DNA of 64,000 nucleotides from JBEDUK01 sp963781595. Lineage in GTDB: Bacteria; Actinomycetota; UBA4738. Location: the NCBI GenBank assembly GCA_963781595.1, contig CAWAGG010000006.1, forward strand, positions 124,001-188,000, in the 5' to 3' direction. A program made the position numbers and the translations under genes. The notes under the pieces are model-generated. The model saw only the letters and a program-made list of their open reading frames with translations. It was not told the origin of the DNA and searched no databases. Below, in pieces: positions 29,044 through 37,044 of this stretch; the first letter of the stretch is position 1, and each line of letters starts with the position of its first letter.

Positions 29044-30603
29044 TCAGGCCTCGGATCCGTCGCCGGGCGCGCGCCACATCGGTTCGACGATGCCGCGGCG
29101 CACCAGCTCCAGTTCGTGCCGGTAGGCCGCGGTCCACCGTTCGAACACCTCGTCGTACGCGTCGGCCGTCGCCGCGTCCGGTTCGAATACTCGCGCCGGG
29201 ATGTCGGTCGCCGCGCGCGCCGTGACCACGTCGGCGAACGCGCCGGCTCCGACGGCGGCGCAGAGCGCCGTGCCTAGCGCGGTCGCGCCGCCCACGTCGG
29301 GGACGACCACGGGGCGGCGCGTCACGTCGGCCAGCATCTGCGTCCACGTCGCGCTGCGGGCCGCGCCGCCGCCGAACGCCAGCTCGTCGGGACGGACGCC
29401 GAAGGCCGCCTCGATCAGTTCGAGGTTCGCGCGCGCGGCCAGCGCGGTCGCCTCCAGCACCGCGCGGTAGAGCACCGCCACGGCGTCCGGGTCCCGGTAC
29501 GGGATGCGGAGGAACGATGGGGACGCGTGGTCCCACCGCCCGTAGTCCATCGCGTTCGACAGGATCGCGAGGGTGCCCTTCGCGCCCGCGGGAACCTGCC
29601 CCGCTCGTACGTCCAGCGACTCGACCGGCTCACCGCCGCCGAACGCGTCGGCGAACCACCGGTGCGCGATCCCCGCTTCGAACACGAGCGCATCGGCCTG
29701 CCAGAGGCCCGGGACGGCGTGGCAGTTCACGCGCACACTCCGTCCGTCGTCCGTGACGGGACGGTCGAGGTTCACCAGTTGCTGCCAGAACGAACCCCCG
29801 ACGATCGCGCCCTGGCCGGCCGCGGTGGTCCCCAGCCCGATCGCCGCCAGCGACGCATCCCCACCACCGGCGACGGCGGACGTCCCGACAGCGAGCCCCG
29901 TCGCGGCGGCGCCCTCGGGGCCGACCGACCCGACGACGGTCCCGGCTTCGACCACAGGCGGGAACAGGGTCGGCGGCACATCCCATCCGGCGAAGAGGTC
30001 TGCGGCCCAGTCACGTTCGTGCAGCGAGAGGAGCCCGGTCGTGCAGGCGTTCGATGGCGTCGAACACCGCTCGCCGGTGAGCCGGGTGAGGACCCAGTCC
30101 GCGACCATCGCGAGCGTGGCCGTTCGTTCGAACACCTCCGGCGCGTGCTCACGCACCCACAGCAGCCGAGGCAGCGCGCCCATCGCGAGCGTCTGCCCGG
30201 TGCGGCCGTACGCGCGCGCCGGATAGCCCGGGTCTGCCGCGACGATCTCGCGCACCTGCGCCGTTGCCCGCGCATCGACGGCGCCGCACGCCCACAGGCC
30301 TTCGCCGCGTTCGTCCATCAGAACGATCCCGCCGCGGAAGCTCCCGACGGAGACGGCGGCGATCGTCGACGCGCCCGTCTCGGACCCGCGGACCGCTTCC
30401 ATGCACTCCGCGATCGCGACCGCGATCGCCGACCAGCTCGCGTCCAGGTCCACGGCGAGCGAACCCGGGTACAGAGGGTCCTCCCGGATCGTCCACGTCC
30501 GTTCGGCACTCACCACCGGAGCCGTGCCGCCGATCGCGAACACCGCTGCCCGACAGCCGCTCGTGCCGACGTCGACGGCCAGGACATGGTCAGCCACGCT
30601 CAC
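29044..30603 (-). CDS. FGGY-family kinase resembling autoinducer-2 kinase LsrK
   Basis: 519-residue ATP-dependent carbohydrate kinase. The FGGY N-terminus AVDVGTSGCRAAVF and the ATP-binding GGGAARSATWTQMLADV near residue 400 are intact. Several blocks match E. coli LsrK as I remember it more closely than xylulokinase: SVGSFRGGIVLMDERGEGLWACGAVDARA, FWQQLVNLDRPVTD and VRVNCHAVPGLWQAD (key words FWQQ.VNL, VPG). LsrK phosphorylates the open form of AI-2 (DPD). It is divergent from the GntR gene across 155 bases. A related deoxy-ketose or branched sugar is an alternative substrate. Confidence 0.8.
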   Translation of the reverse strand: MSVADHVLAVDVGTSGCRAAVFAIGGTAPVVSAERTWTIREDPLYPGSLAVDLDASWSAIAVAIAECMEAVRGSETGASTIAAVSVGSFRGGIVLMDERGEGLWACGAVDARATAQVREIVAADPGYPARAYGRTGQTLAMGALPRLLWVREHAPEVFERTATLAMVADWVLTRLTGERCSTPSNACTTGLLSLHERDWAADLFAGWDVPPTLFPPVVEAGTVVGSVGPEGAAATGLAVGTSAVAGGGDASLAAIGLGTTAAGQGAIVGGSFWQQLVNLDRPVTDDGRSVRVNCHAVPGLWQADALVFEAGIAHRWFADAFGGGEPVESLDVRAGQVPAGAKGTLAILSNAMDYGRWDHASPSFLRIPYRDPDAVAVLYRAVLEATALAARANLELIEAAFGVRPDELAFGGGAARSATWTQMLADVTRRPVVVPDVGGATALGTALCAAVGAGAFADVVTARAATDIPARVFEPDAATADAYDEVFERWTAAYRHELELVRRGIVEPMWRAPGDGSEA

Positions 30604-30672
30604 ACGCGCCCTCGGATCTCATGTTCGTCGGCGACCCCCGTTCCGACCTCGCGTTCCGCCCGGCGAGCCGAC

Positions 30673-30698
30673 TACGATACGCAGCCACCTCAGTGTCA
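30673..30698 (+). promoter_or_regulatory. GntR promoter candidate with operator half-site
   Basis: TACGAT (30673-30678) is a good -10 candidate for the regulator gene. A single half-site TGTCA follows at 30694-30698, close to the likely transcription start. No full palindrome is present, which would fit weak autoregulation. Confidence 0.45.
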
Positions 30699-30758
30699 CG
30701 CCGAACCCCCGAACCGGGGCCGACGCGCGCCGCCCGCGCGCGCCGAAAGGCCGCACTC

Positions 30759-31502
30759 ATGTCGTTCGACGACGAACGCCTCGACCGCACCAGCAACACG
30801 CCGCTGTGGGCGCAGCTCCACATGATCCTCCGGCACCGGATCGAGGACGGCGGCCTCGCGCCTTCCGACCGGATCCCGTCGGAGTCCGAGCTGGGTGCGC
30901 GGTTCGGCGTCTCCAGGATCGTCGTGCGCGAGGCGCTCTCGCAGCTGGTCGCCGACGGCCTGATCTACAAGATCAAGGGCAAGGGGACGTTCGTCTCGCC
31001 GCGGCGCGCCGAGGGCGAGTTCGTCGGCACGACGATGGGGTTCCGCGAGGAGATGGCCGCGAAGGGCCTCGAGGTGCGCACGCGCATCCTGGCGCAGGGT
31101 GTGGTGCCGGCCTCCCCGGAGGAATGCTCGCGGCTCGGGCTGGAGGCGGGCGAGGAGGTGGTCCGGCTCGAGCGCCTGTACACGCTCGACGGGACGCCCT
31201 CGATCCTCGTAACGACCACGCTCCCCTCGCGAATGGTGCCCGGGCTCGATCGCGTGAACCTCGAGGACCGCTCGCTCTACGAGACGATCCGCCGGCGCTA
31301 CGGGCTGATCCCGTTCCGCGGCGAACGCTGGATCGAGGCGACGCTCCCCGACGCGCGCGCCGCCGAGCTGCTGGGTATCCCCAAGAAGCAACCCGTGCTG
31401 GCGATCGAGTCCCTCACCGCGACGGAGGACGGGGCGCTGTTCGAGTTCTACCTGGCATTGCAGCGAACGGACGGCGTCCGCTTGCGCATCGCCGCGCGCT
31501 GA
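30759..31502 (+). CDS. GntR-family regulator, HutC/UTRA type
   Basis: 247 residues. Residues about 12-75 form the winged helix-turn-helix of GntR proteins (LAPSDRIPSESELGARFGVSRIVVREALSQLVADGLIYKIKGKGTFV; key SESELA-like SESELG and GKGTFV). Residues about 95-240 form a UTRA ligand domain (ERLYTLDGTPSILVTTTLP, PVLAIESLTATEDGALFEFY). UTRA repressors usually sense sugar phosphates or amino-acid derivatives. The three TGTCATGACA sites nearby have the symmetric form expected of HutC-type operators, and one lies just downstream. I infer it is the local repressor, released by a phosphorylated product of the kinase. Confidence 0.88.
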   Translation: MSFDDERLDRTSNTPLWAQLHMILRHRIEDGGLAPSDRIPSESELGARFGVSRIVVREALSQLVADGLIYKIKGKGTFVSPRRAEGEFVGTTMGFREEMAAKGLEVRTRILAQGVVPASPEECSRLGLEAGEEVVRLERLYTLDGTPSILVTTTLPSRMVPGLDRVNLEDRSLYETIRRRYGLIPFRGERWIEATLPDARAAELLGIPKKQPVLAIESLTATEDGALFEFYLALQRTDGVRLRIAAR

Positions 31503-31536
31503 ACCGCCCTTCACCCGGCGTCACCTCCCGTGCTAG

Positions 31537-31550
31537 CTTGTCATGACAAG
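31537..31550. promoter_or_regulatory. Operator copy 3, directly before the lsrF-like start
   Basis: 14-bp perfect palindrome CTTGTCATGACAAG placed immediately before the ATG at 31551. A TAGCTT -10-like hexamer (31534-31539) overlaps it and no ribosome site is present, pointing to a leaderless mRNA whose start point is covered by the operator. Confidence 0.7.
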
Positions 31551-32426
31551 ATGCCGGAACAAGACGCGCTGGAGCCCAGCCGGTTCGACGAGGCGATCCC
31601 GCAGGCCTCGGCCGGGTCGTTCTTCCTCAAGGGGTCGGGTGCGCTGGACTGGGGGATGCAGAACCGCCTGGCGCGGATCTTCCGTCCCGATACGGGCCGA
31701 ACCGTGATGCTCGCCGTGGATCACGGCTATTTCCAGGGCCCGACGACCGGCCTGGAGCGCGTCGACCTCTCGATCGTGCCCCTAGTCCCGCTCGCCGACG
31801 CGCTGATGTGCACCCGCGGGATCCTGCGTTCGACGATCCCGCCGGCGACGAGGACGCCCATCGTGCTCCGCGCGAGTGGCGGGCCCAGCATCCTGCGCGA
31901 ACTCTCCGACGAGGAGATCGCCGTCGACATGGAGGACGCGGTCCGGCTCGGCGTCGCCGCCGTCGCCGTCCAGGTCTTCATCGGGGGCGAGCACGAGACG
32001 CGGTCGGTGCACAACATGACGCGCCTGGTCGACGCGGGTTTGCGCGCCGGGGTCCCGGTGATGGCGGTGACGGCGGTCGGCAAGGAGCTGACGCGCGACG
32101 CGCGCTACCTGCGACTGGCGTGCCGGATATGCGCGGAACTCGGCGCGCAGTTCGTCAAGACGTACTTCGTCGACGAGGGCTTCGAGACGGCCGTCGCGTC
32201 GTGCCCGGTGCCGATCGTGATGGCCGGCGGGAAGAAGCTCCCCGAGCTGGATGCACTGAAGATGGCGCGGCGCGCGATCGACGCGGGCGCGTCGGGCGTC
32301 GACATGGGCAGGAACGTCTTCCAGAGCGAGGAACCGGAGCGGATGCTCCGAGCGATCCGCGGGGTCGTCCACGACGGCGCGGGTGCGCAGGATGCTTGGA
32401 CCGGCGCGGGGGAAGGGTCGGCGTGA
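31551..32426 (+). CDS. LsrF-like class I aldolase/thiolase
   Basis: 291 residues, strikingly similar to E. coli LsrF (3-hydroxy-2,4-pentadione-5-phosphate thiolase): LKGSGALDWGMQNRLARIF, VDHGYFQGPTTGLERVD, MCTRGILRSTIPPAT, MAGGKKLPE and GASGVDMGRNVFQS. LsrF transfers an acetyl group from the AI-2-derived phosphate to CoA. The Schiff-base Lys lies in the conserved FVKTYFVDEGFE segment. I chose the ATG at 31551 rather than the GTG at 31530 because the latter would place the operator inside the gene. The stop overlaps the next gene as GTGA. Confidence 0.88.
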   Translation: MPEQDALEPSRFDEAIPQASAGSFFLKGSGALDWGMQNRLARIFRPDTGRTVMLAVDHGYFQGPTTGLERVDLSIVPLVPLADALMCTRGILRSTIPPATRTPIVLRASGGPSILRELSDEEIAVDMEDAVRLGVAAVAVQVFIGGEHETRSVHNMTRLVDAGLRAGVPVMAVTAVGKELTRDARYLRLACRICAELGAQFVKTYFVDEGFETAVASCPVPIVMAGGKKLPELDALKMARRAIDAGASGVDMGRNVFQSEEPERMLRAIRGVVHDGAGAQDAWTGAGEGSA

Positions 32427-33580
32427 CCGAGCTGCGCGTGATCATGGAATCGGTCCCGGACACGGACGTCGTCGCGGCCATGCTCCCCGCGTTCCATCGC
32501 CAGCACCCCGACATCCACGTCTCGATCGACGCGATGCACTACGACTCGATGCGCGAACGCACCGTCGCGGCGCTAGAAGCGGGGGCCTGCGACCTCTACA
32601 TCCTCGACAACCCCTGGATGACGGACTTCGTCCGTGCAGGGCTGCTCTCGCCCCTGGACGACCGGATCGCCGCGACCGAGGGGTTCGATTGGGAGGATCA
32701 CCCCGCCCCGATCCGGGCCTCCGCGACGATCGACGGCGCGGTCTACGGGGTGCCGTTCTACAACTGGTCGCCGGGCCTGATCGTCCGGTCCGACCTCTAT
32801 GCCGAAGCCGGCCTGGCACCCCCGACGACGCTGGAGGCGTTCGTGGCGTCGTCACGCGCGCTGGCCGCGGCGGGGCGCGCCGGCGTGGCGATGCAGCCGC
32901 GCGGCGACTACAACCTCTGCGAGGAGTGGGGCACGTACCTGTTCGCGTGCGGCGGCGCGATCCAGGCCTGGGACGGCGAGGTCGTCCTGGATTCGGACGA
33001 AGCCCGAACCGCGCTCGAGATGTACCTCGAGGTCTACCGATCGGCGCCGGAGGGGTCGGTCGAGTGGACGTTCGAGGACTCGCTGGCGGCTGTTGCGGAG
33101 GGGCGGGCGGCGCAGATGCTGAACTGCAACTGGGCGCTCCCGACCCTGAACCGTCCCGATGGCCCGGCCGGCGAGCTGGCGGGGTCGTTCGAGCTGGCGC
33201 AGGCGCCCGGCGGGAAGCCCGTGCTCGGCGTCTGGCACTGGGGCATCCCCCCGCAGGCATCGAACCCGAACGCCGCGTGGTCGTTCGTCTCGTGGATCGC
33301 GTCCCCACCCCGAGAGCGCGAGCGCGTCGTACGCGGCGGCGCGCCGGTCCGGAACAGCGCGATGACGGACCCGGACGTCTGGGCGGGCGGGTACGGCGAG
33401 GCGTACTACCGGACCGTGCTGGAGATCCTGGAGGGATCGAAGCCGCTCGCCGAAGGCCCCGGCGCGGAGTGGGTGATCATCGGCGTCGGCGAGGAGCTCC
33501 ACGGTGCCGTCACCGGCGAGCGAACGGTCGACGAAGCGATCCGCGCCGCCGCGGCGCGCGCCGAGGACGCCGCCCGGTAG
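32423..33580 (+). CDS. ABC-type extracellular solute-binding protein without a signal peptide
   Basis: 385 residues of the family 1 solute-binding fold: LRVIMESVPDTDVVAAMLPAFHRQHPDIHV at the N-terminus, YGVPFYNWSPGLIVRSDLYAEAGLAPPTTLEAF near residue 110, and a hinge and second lobe. The GTG overlaps the lsrF-like stop, so the start is well fixed, and the first residues already belong to the first beta strand. There is no signal peptide, lipobox or Tat motif. No permease or ATPase gene is nearby. It may work in the cytoplasm as a ligand-binding protein, or export and transport may rely on unlinked genes. Confidence 0.78.
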   Translation: MTELRVIMESVPDTDVVAAMLPAFHRQHPDIHVSIDAMHYDSMRERTVAALEAGACDLYILDNPWMTDFVRAGLLSPLDDRIAATEGFDWEDHPAPIRASATIDGAVYGVPFYNWSPGLIVRSDLYAEAGLAPPTTLEAFVASSRALAAAGRAGVAMQPRGDYNLCEEWGTYLFACGGAIQAWDGEVVLDSDEARTALEMYLEVYRSAPEGSVEWTFEDSLAAVAEGRAAQMLNCNWALPTLNRPDGPAGELAGSFELAQAPGGKPVLGVWHWGIPPQASNPNAAWSFVSWIASPPRERERVVRGGAPVRNSAMTDPDVWAGGYGEAYYRTVLEILEGSKPLAEGPGAEWVIIGVGEELHGAVTGERTVDEAIRAAAARAEDAAR

Positions 33581-33653
33581 GCCCATCGCCGGGCGGACGT
33601 TCGGCGCGTGAGTGCCGGGGCGAAGCGCCCTTCCCGTCAGGAGTGACGCCTCC

Positions 33654-33659
33654 TAGAGT
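33654..33659 (+). promoter_or_regulatory. -10 element upstream of the YbaK-like gene
   Basis: TAGAGT, 45 bases before the GTG start at 33704, is a typical -10 hexamer of GC-rich bacteria. The -35 region is not convincing. Confidence 0.4.
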
Positions 33660-33703
33660 CGACCCTGACAGGGCACCGCGCCGCGATCGGAGGAGGCGAC
33701 GGC

Positions 33704-34189
33704 GTGAACGGGGTGGACCGTCTGTGCAGCTACCTGGAGGAACGCCGGGTCACGTACCACCGGCGCGAGCACGCCCTGGTGTTCACCGCGCGCGAGATCG
33801 CCGATCTCGAACGGGTCTCCGCGCACCGCGTCGCGAAGGTCGTGATGGCCATGGCGCGCGGCTCGCTGGTCATGCTGGTCCTTCCGGCGCAGCGCAGGGT
33901 CGACCTCGGCCTGCTGGCCACCGCGATGGGGACCGACGACGTCCGTCTGGCGCACGAGGAGGAGTTCACCCCCAGGTTCCCGGACTGCGACCCTGGCGCC
34001 ATGCCGCCGTTCGGCAACCTCTACGACATCCCGGTCTACGCCGACGTCGCGCTCACGAACGAGGCGAAGGTCACGTTCCAGGCGGGAACCCACACCGAGA
34101 CGCTGACGATCGACTTCGGTGACTTCGAACGGCTCGTGGAGCCCGTCATCGCATCGTTCGCCGAGCCGGCGTGCGGGGACGGCGCGTGA
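33704..34189 (+). CDS. YbaK/EbsC-family aminoacyl-tRNA deacylase
   Basis: 161 residues of the YbaK/ProX fold, which hydrolyses mischarged aminoacyl-tRNA in trans. The opening YLEERRVTYHRREHALVFTAREIA is typical, and the conserved late motif MPPFGNLYDIPVYAD corresponds to the G-x-x-x-P loop (PPFG). The conserved Lys of the family aligns with AKVVM. The substrate tRNA is unknown. The GTG start has GGAGGAGG upstream. The 3' end overlaps the P-type ATPase as GTGA, an unusual pairing that implies co-expression. Confidence 0.82.
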   Translation: MNGVDRLCSYLEERRVTYHRREHALVFTAREIADLERVSAHRVAKVVMAMARGSLVMLVLPAQRRVDLGLLATAMGTDDVRLAHEEEFTPRFPDCDPGAMPPFGNLYDIPVYADVALTNEAKVTFQAGTHTETLTIDFGDFERLVEPVIASFAEPACGDGA

Positions 34190-37032
34190 GCGAGGCGACA
34201 CCTGGCGCACACGCCACGGATACCGCGCCGCGAACCCCGCCGCCCATCCCCGACCGCGAGGTGTCGGTATCGCTCCTGGCGCCGGACGACGTCTACGATG
34301 CGCTCGGGTCGCGGCCGGAGGGTCTGTCGGAGGCCGAGGTCGCCGAGCGCCTCGCCGCGGTGGGTCCGAACGAGATCCAGGAGATCCCGGGCCCGAGCCT
34401 CGCGCGACGGCTCCTGGCGCAGTTCGTCAACCTGTTCGCCCTGCTCCTGTGGGCGGGGGCCGCGCTCGCGTTCATCGCCGGGACGCCGCAGTTCGGCATC
34501 GCGATCGTCGCGGTGATCGTCCTGAACGGCGTGTTCGGCATGCTCCAGGAGTACCGCGCCGAGCGCGCCGTCGAGGCCCTGAAGCGGCTCCTGCCTCCGA
34601 TCGCGACCGTCGCGCGCGACGGCGAGCGCGTCCGGGTGCCCGCCGAACGGCTGGTCCCGGGCGACCTGCTCGCCCTGGACGAGGGCGATCGCGTCTCCGC
34701 CGACGCGCGCCTGGTCGAGCAGACCGATCTTCGCGTGGACGAATCCAGCCTGACCGGCGAGGCGCATCCCGTCCACAAGACCGCCGAGGCCGAACGCGAG
34801 CCACCGGTGACCACGATCCAGGCGCACAACATGCTCTTCGCCGGCAGCACCGTGATGGCCGGGTCCGGCAACGCCGTCGTGACGGCGACCTCCATGGACA
34901 CCGAGTTCGGCCGCATCGCCCGGCTGACGCAGGAGGTGCGCCAGGACCCGAGCCCGCTGCAGGTCGAGGTCGGGCGCGTGGCCCGGCGGGTCGCCCTGCT
35001 CTCGGTCGTCATGGGCATCGGGTTCTTCGTGATCGGGTACGTGTTCGCGGGGCTCCCCCTGCGCGACGGCGCGATCTTCGCGATCGGGATCGTCCTGGCG
35101 AACGTCCCCGAGGGCTTGCTGCCGACGATGACGCTGGCGCTCGCGATGGCCGTCCAGCGGATGGCGAAGCGAAACGCGCTCGTCAAGCGCCTGTCGTCGG
35201 TCGAGACGCTCGGCTCGTGCTCGGTGATCTGTTCGGACAAGACCGGGACGATCACGAAGAACCAGATGACCGTCCGTGAACTGTGGGCGCCGGGCGAGCA
35301 GCGCGTCCAGGTGGCGGGCTCGGGCTACGAGCCGACCGGGTCCGTCACGATCGACGGCGCGAACGCTGAGCGAGCGGACCTGGTCCCGTTCCTGCCGATC
35401 CTGCGCATCGGGCACATGTGCAGCTCGGCGCGCCTCGTGGCGCCGGAGAGCGACGGCGGCGCGTGGGAGATCCGCGGCGATCCGACCGAGGGCGCGCTCC
35501 TCGTCGCCGCGTCGAGGGCCGGCCTGGACCGCGACCTCGACCTGCGCCTGCGTCCGGTCGTTCGCCAGTTGGCGTTCGACCCGAAGCGCAAGCGGATGTC
35601 GACGATCCACCGGGCGCTCCCGTCGGAGGGCCTGCTGGTCGCCTACGTGAAGGGCGCGCCGCGCGAACTGCTCGAGCACTGCACCCTGGTTCTGGTCGAC
35701 GGGCAGGAGGTGCCGATCACGCCGGCGCTCGCGGAGCAGGCCATGACGGAGAACGATCGGATGGCGCGCGCGGGTATGCGCGTGCTGGGGACGGCCTACC
35801 GATACCTGCCCGCGGACCAGGAGCCGCGCCTCGGCTCGCTCCATCCCGGCGACGTCGAACGCGACCTGGTCTTCGCCGGGCTCGCGGCGATGCACGATCC
35901 TCCCCGGGACGAGGTCGCGGACTCGGTCGAACGATGCCACGCCGCCGGCATCCGGATCGTCATGATCACCGGCGACTACGGCCTCACCGCCGAGGCGATC
36001 GCGCGCCAGGTCGGGATCGTCCGGGACGACGCCGGGCCGGTCCGGGTGATCGACAGCGCCGAGCTCGCGCACCTGTCGGACGACGAGCTCCGGGAGGCGC
36101 TCGGCGGAGCGCAGCTGATCTTCTCCAGGGCGACGCCCGAGCACAAGCTGCGCGTCGTGAGCGCCCTGCAGGCGATGGATCAGGTGGTCGCGGTGACCGG
36201 TGACGGTGTGAACGACGCTCCGGCACTGCGGCGCGCGGACATCGGCGTGGCCATGGGACTGGCCGGGACGGACGTCGCCCGCGAGGCTGCGGACATGATC
36301 CTGGTGGACGACAACTTCGCGACGATCGTCGCGGCGGTCGAAGAGGGCCGGGCGATCTTCGACAACATGCGGAAATTCATCGTCTACATCTTCGCCCACC
36401 TGTCCCCGGAGGCCGTGCCGTTCATCTTCTATGCGCTGTTGCGCGTGCCCCTGCCGCTGACCGTGATGCAGATCCTGGCGATCGACCTGGGGACGGAGAC
36501 GTTGCCGGCGCTGGCGCTGGGCGTCGAGCGCGCCGAGCCGGACGTCATGACGCGGCCGCCGAGGCCGAAGACGGAACGTCTGTTGTCGAGCGGCGCGCTC
36601 GTCCGTGGGTACGGGTTCCTGGGCGGGATGACGTCGATCGTGGTCATGTCGGCGTACTTCCTCTACCTGATCGGCCAGGGCTGGCACTGGGGCGAGCACG
36701 CGGCGCCCACCCCGGAGGCCGGCGCCGTGGCGTCGACGATCGTGTTCCTCGGGATCGTGATCATGCAGATCGGGAACGCGTTCGCGTGCCGGACCGAGCG
36801 GGTCTCCGTGTTCTCGATCGGCCTGTTCTCGAACCGGTTCCTGCTGTACGGCATCGCGTTCGAGGTGGTGTTCGCGGCGCTGCTGATCTACGTGCCCGCG
36901 CTCCACGGGCTGTTCGGCACGGGGAGCGTGCCGCTGGTGTGGTGGGCGTACTTCCTCGCGTTCGTGCCGGTGGTCTTCATGGCGGAGGAGGCGCGAAAGG
37001 CGATCGTGCGCCGGAGGGTGGAGCGCGCGTGA
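34186..37032 (+). CDS. P2-type cation-transporting ATPase
   Basis: 948-residue ion pump. Order: N-terminal cation-ATPase domain, paired transmembrane helices, actuator domain with LTGE (near residue 190), PEGLLPTMTLALA in helix M4, phosphorylation site Asp351 in DKTGTITKNQMT, nucleotide domain, GDGVND near residue 670, and C-terminal helices. PEGLLPT (not PEGLPA) and the following ALVKRLSSVETLGS resemble the Na+/K+-ATPase-like group more than SERCA, so Na+ or K+ movement is possible though Ca2+ is not excluded. The GTG overlaps the deacylase stop; an upstream in-frame start at 34171 is less likely. Confidence 0.88.
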   Translation: MSEATPGAHATDTAPRTPPPIPDREVSVSLLAPDDVYDALGSRPEGLSEAEVAERLAAVGPNEIQEIPGPSLARRLLAQFVNLFALLLWAGAALAFIAGTPQFGIAIVAVIVLNGVFGMLQEYRAERAVEALKRLLPPIATVARDGERVRVPAERLVPGDLLALDEGDRVSADARLVEQTDLRVDESSLTGEAHPVHKTAEAEREPPVTTIQAHNMLFAGSTVMAGSGNAVVTATSMDTEFGRIARLTQEVRQDPSPLQVEVGRVARRVALLSVVMGIGFFVIGYVFAGLPLRDGAIFAIGIVLANVPEGLLPTMTLALAMAVQRMAKRNALVKRLSSVETLGSCSVICSDKTGTITKNQMTVRELWAPGEQRVQVAGSGYEPTGSVTIDGANAERADLVPFLPILRIGHMCSSARLVAPESDGGAWEIRGDPTEGALLVAASRAGLDRDLDLRLRPVVRQLAFDPKRKRMSTIHRALPSEGLLVAYVKGAPRELLEHCTLVLVDGQEVPITPALAEQAMTENDRMARAGMRVLGTAYRYLPADQEPRLGSLHPGDVERDLVFAGLAAMHDPPRDEVADSVERCHAAGIRIVMITGDYGLTAEAIARQVGIVRDDAGPVRVIDSAELAHLSDDELREALGGAQLIFSRATPEHKLRVVSALQAMDQVVAVTGDGVNDAPALRRADIGVAMGLAGTDVAREAADMILVDDNFATIVAAVEEGRAIFDNMRKFIVYIFAHLSPEAVPFIFYALLRVPLPLTVMQILAIDLGTETLPALALGVERAEPDVMTRPPRPKTERLLSSGALVRGYGFLGGMTSIVVMSAYFLYLIGQGWHWGEHAAPTPEAGAVASTIVFLGIVIMQIGNAFACRTERVSVFSIGLFSNRFLLYGIAFEVVFAALLIYVPALHGLFGTGSVPLVWWAYFLAFVPVVFMAEEARKAIVRRRVERA

Positions 37033-37044
37033 GCCCGGCAAACG

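Noticed and set aside
34036..37041. A 1001-codon open frame on the minus strand opposite the P-type ATPase
   Set aside because: Its translation is dominated by Arg, Asp and His in low-complexity runs, as expected for the antisense of a GC-rich gene, while the plus strand encodes a full P-type ATPase.
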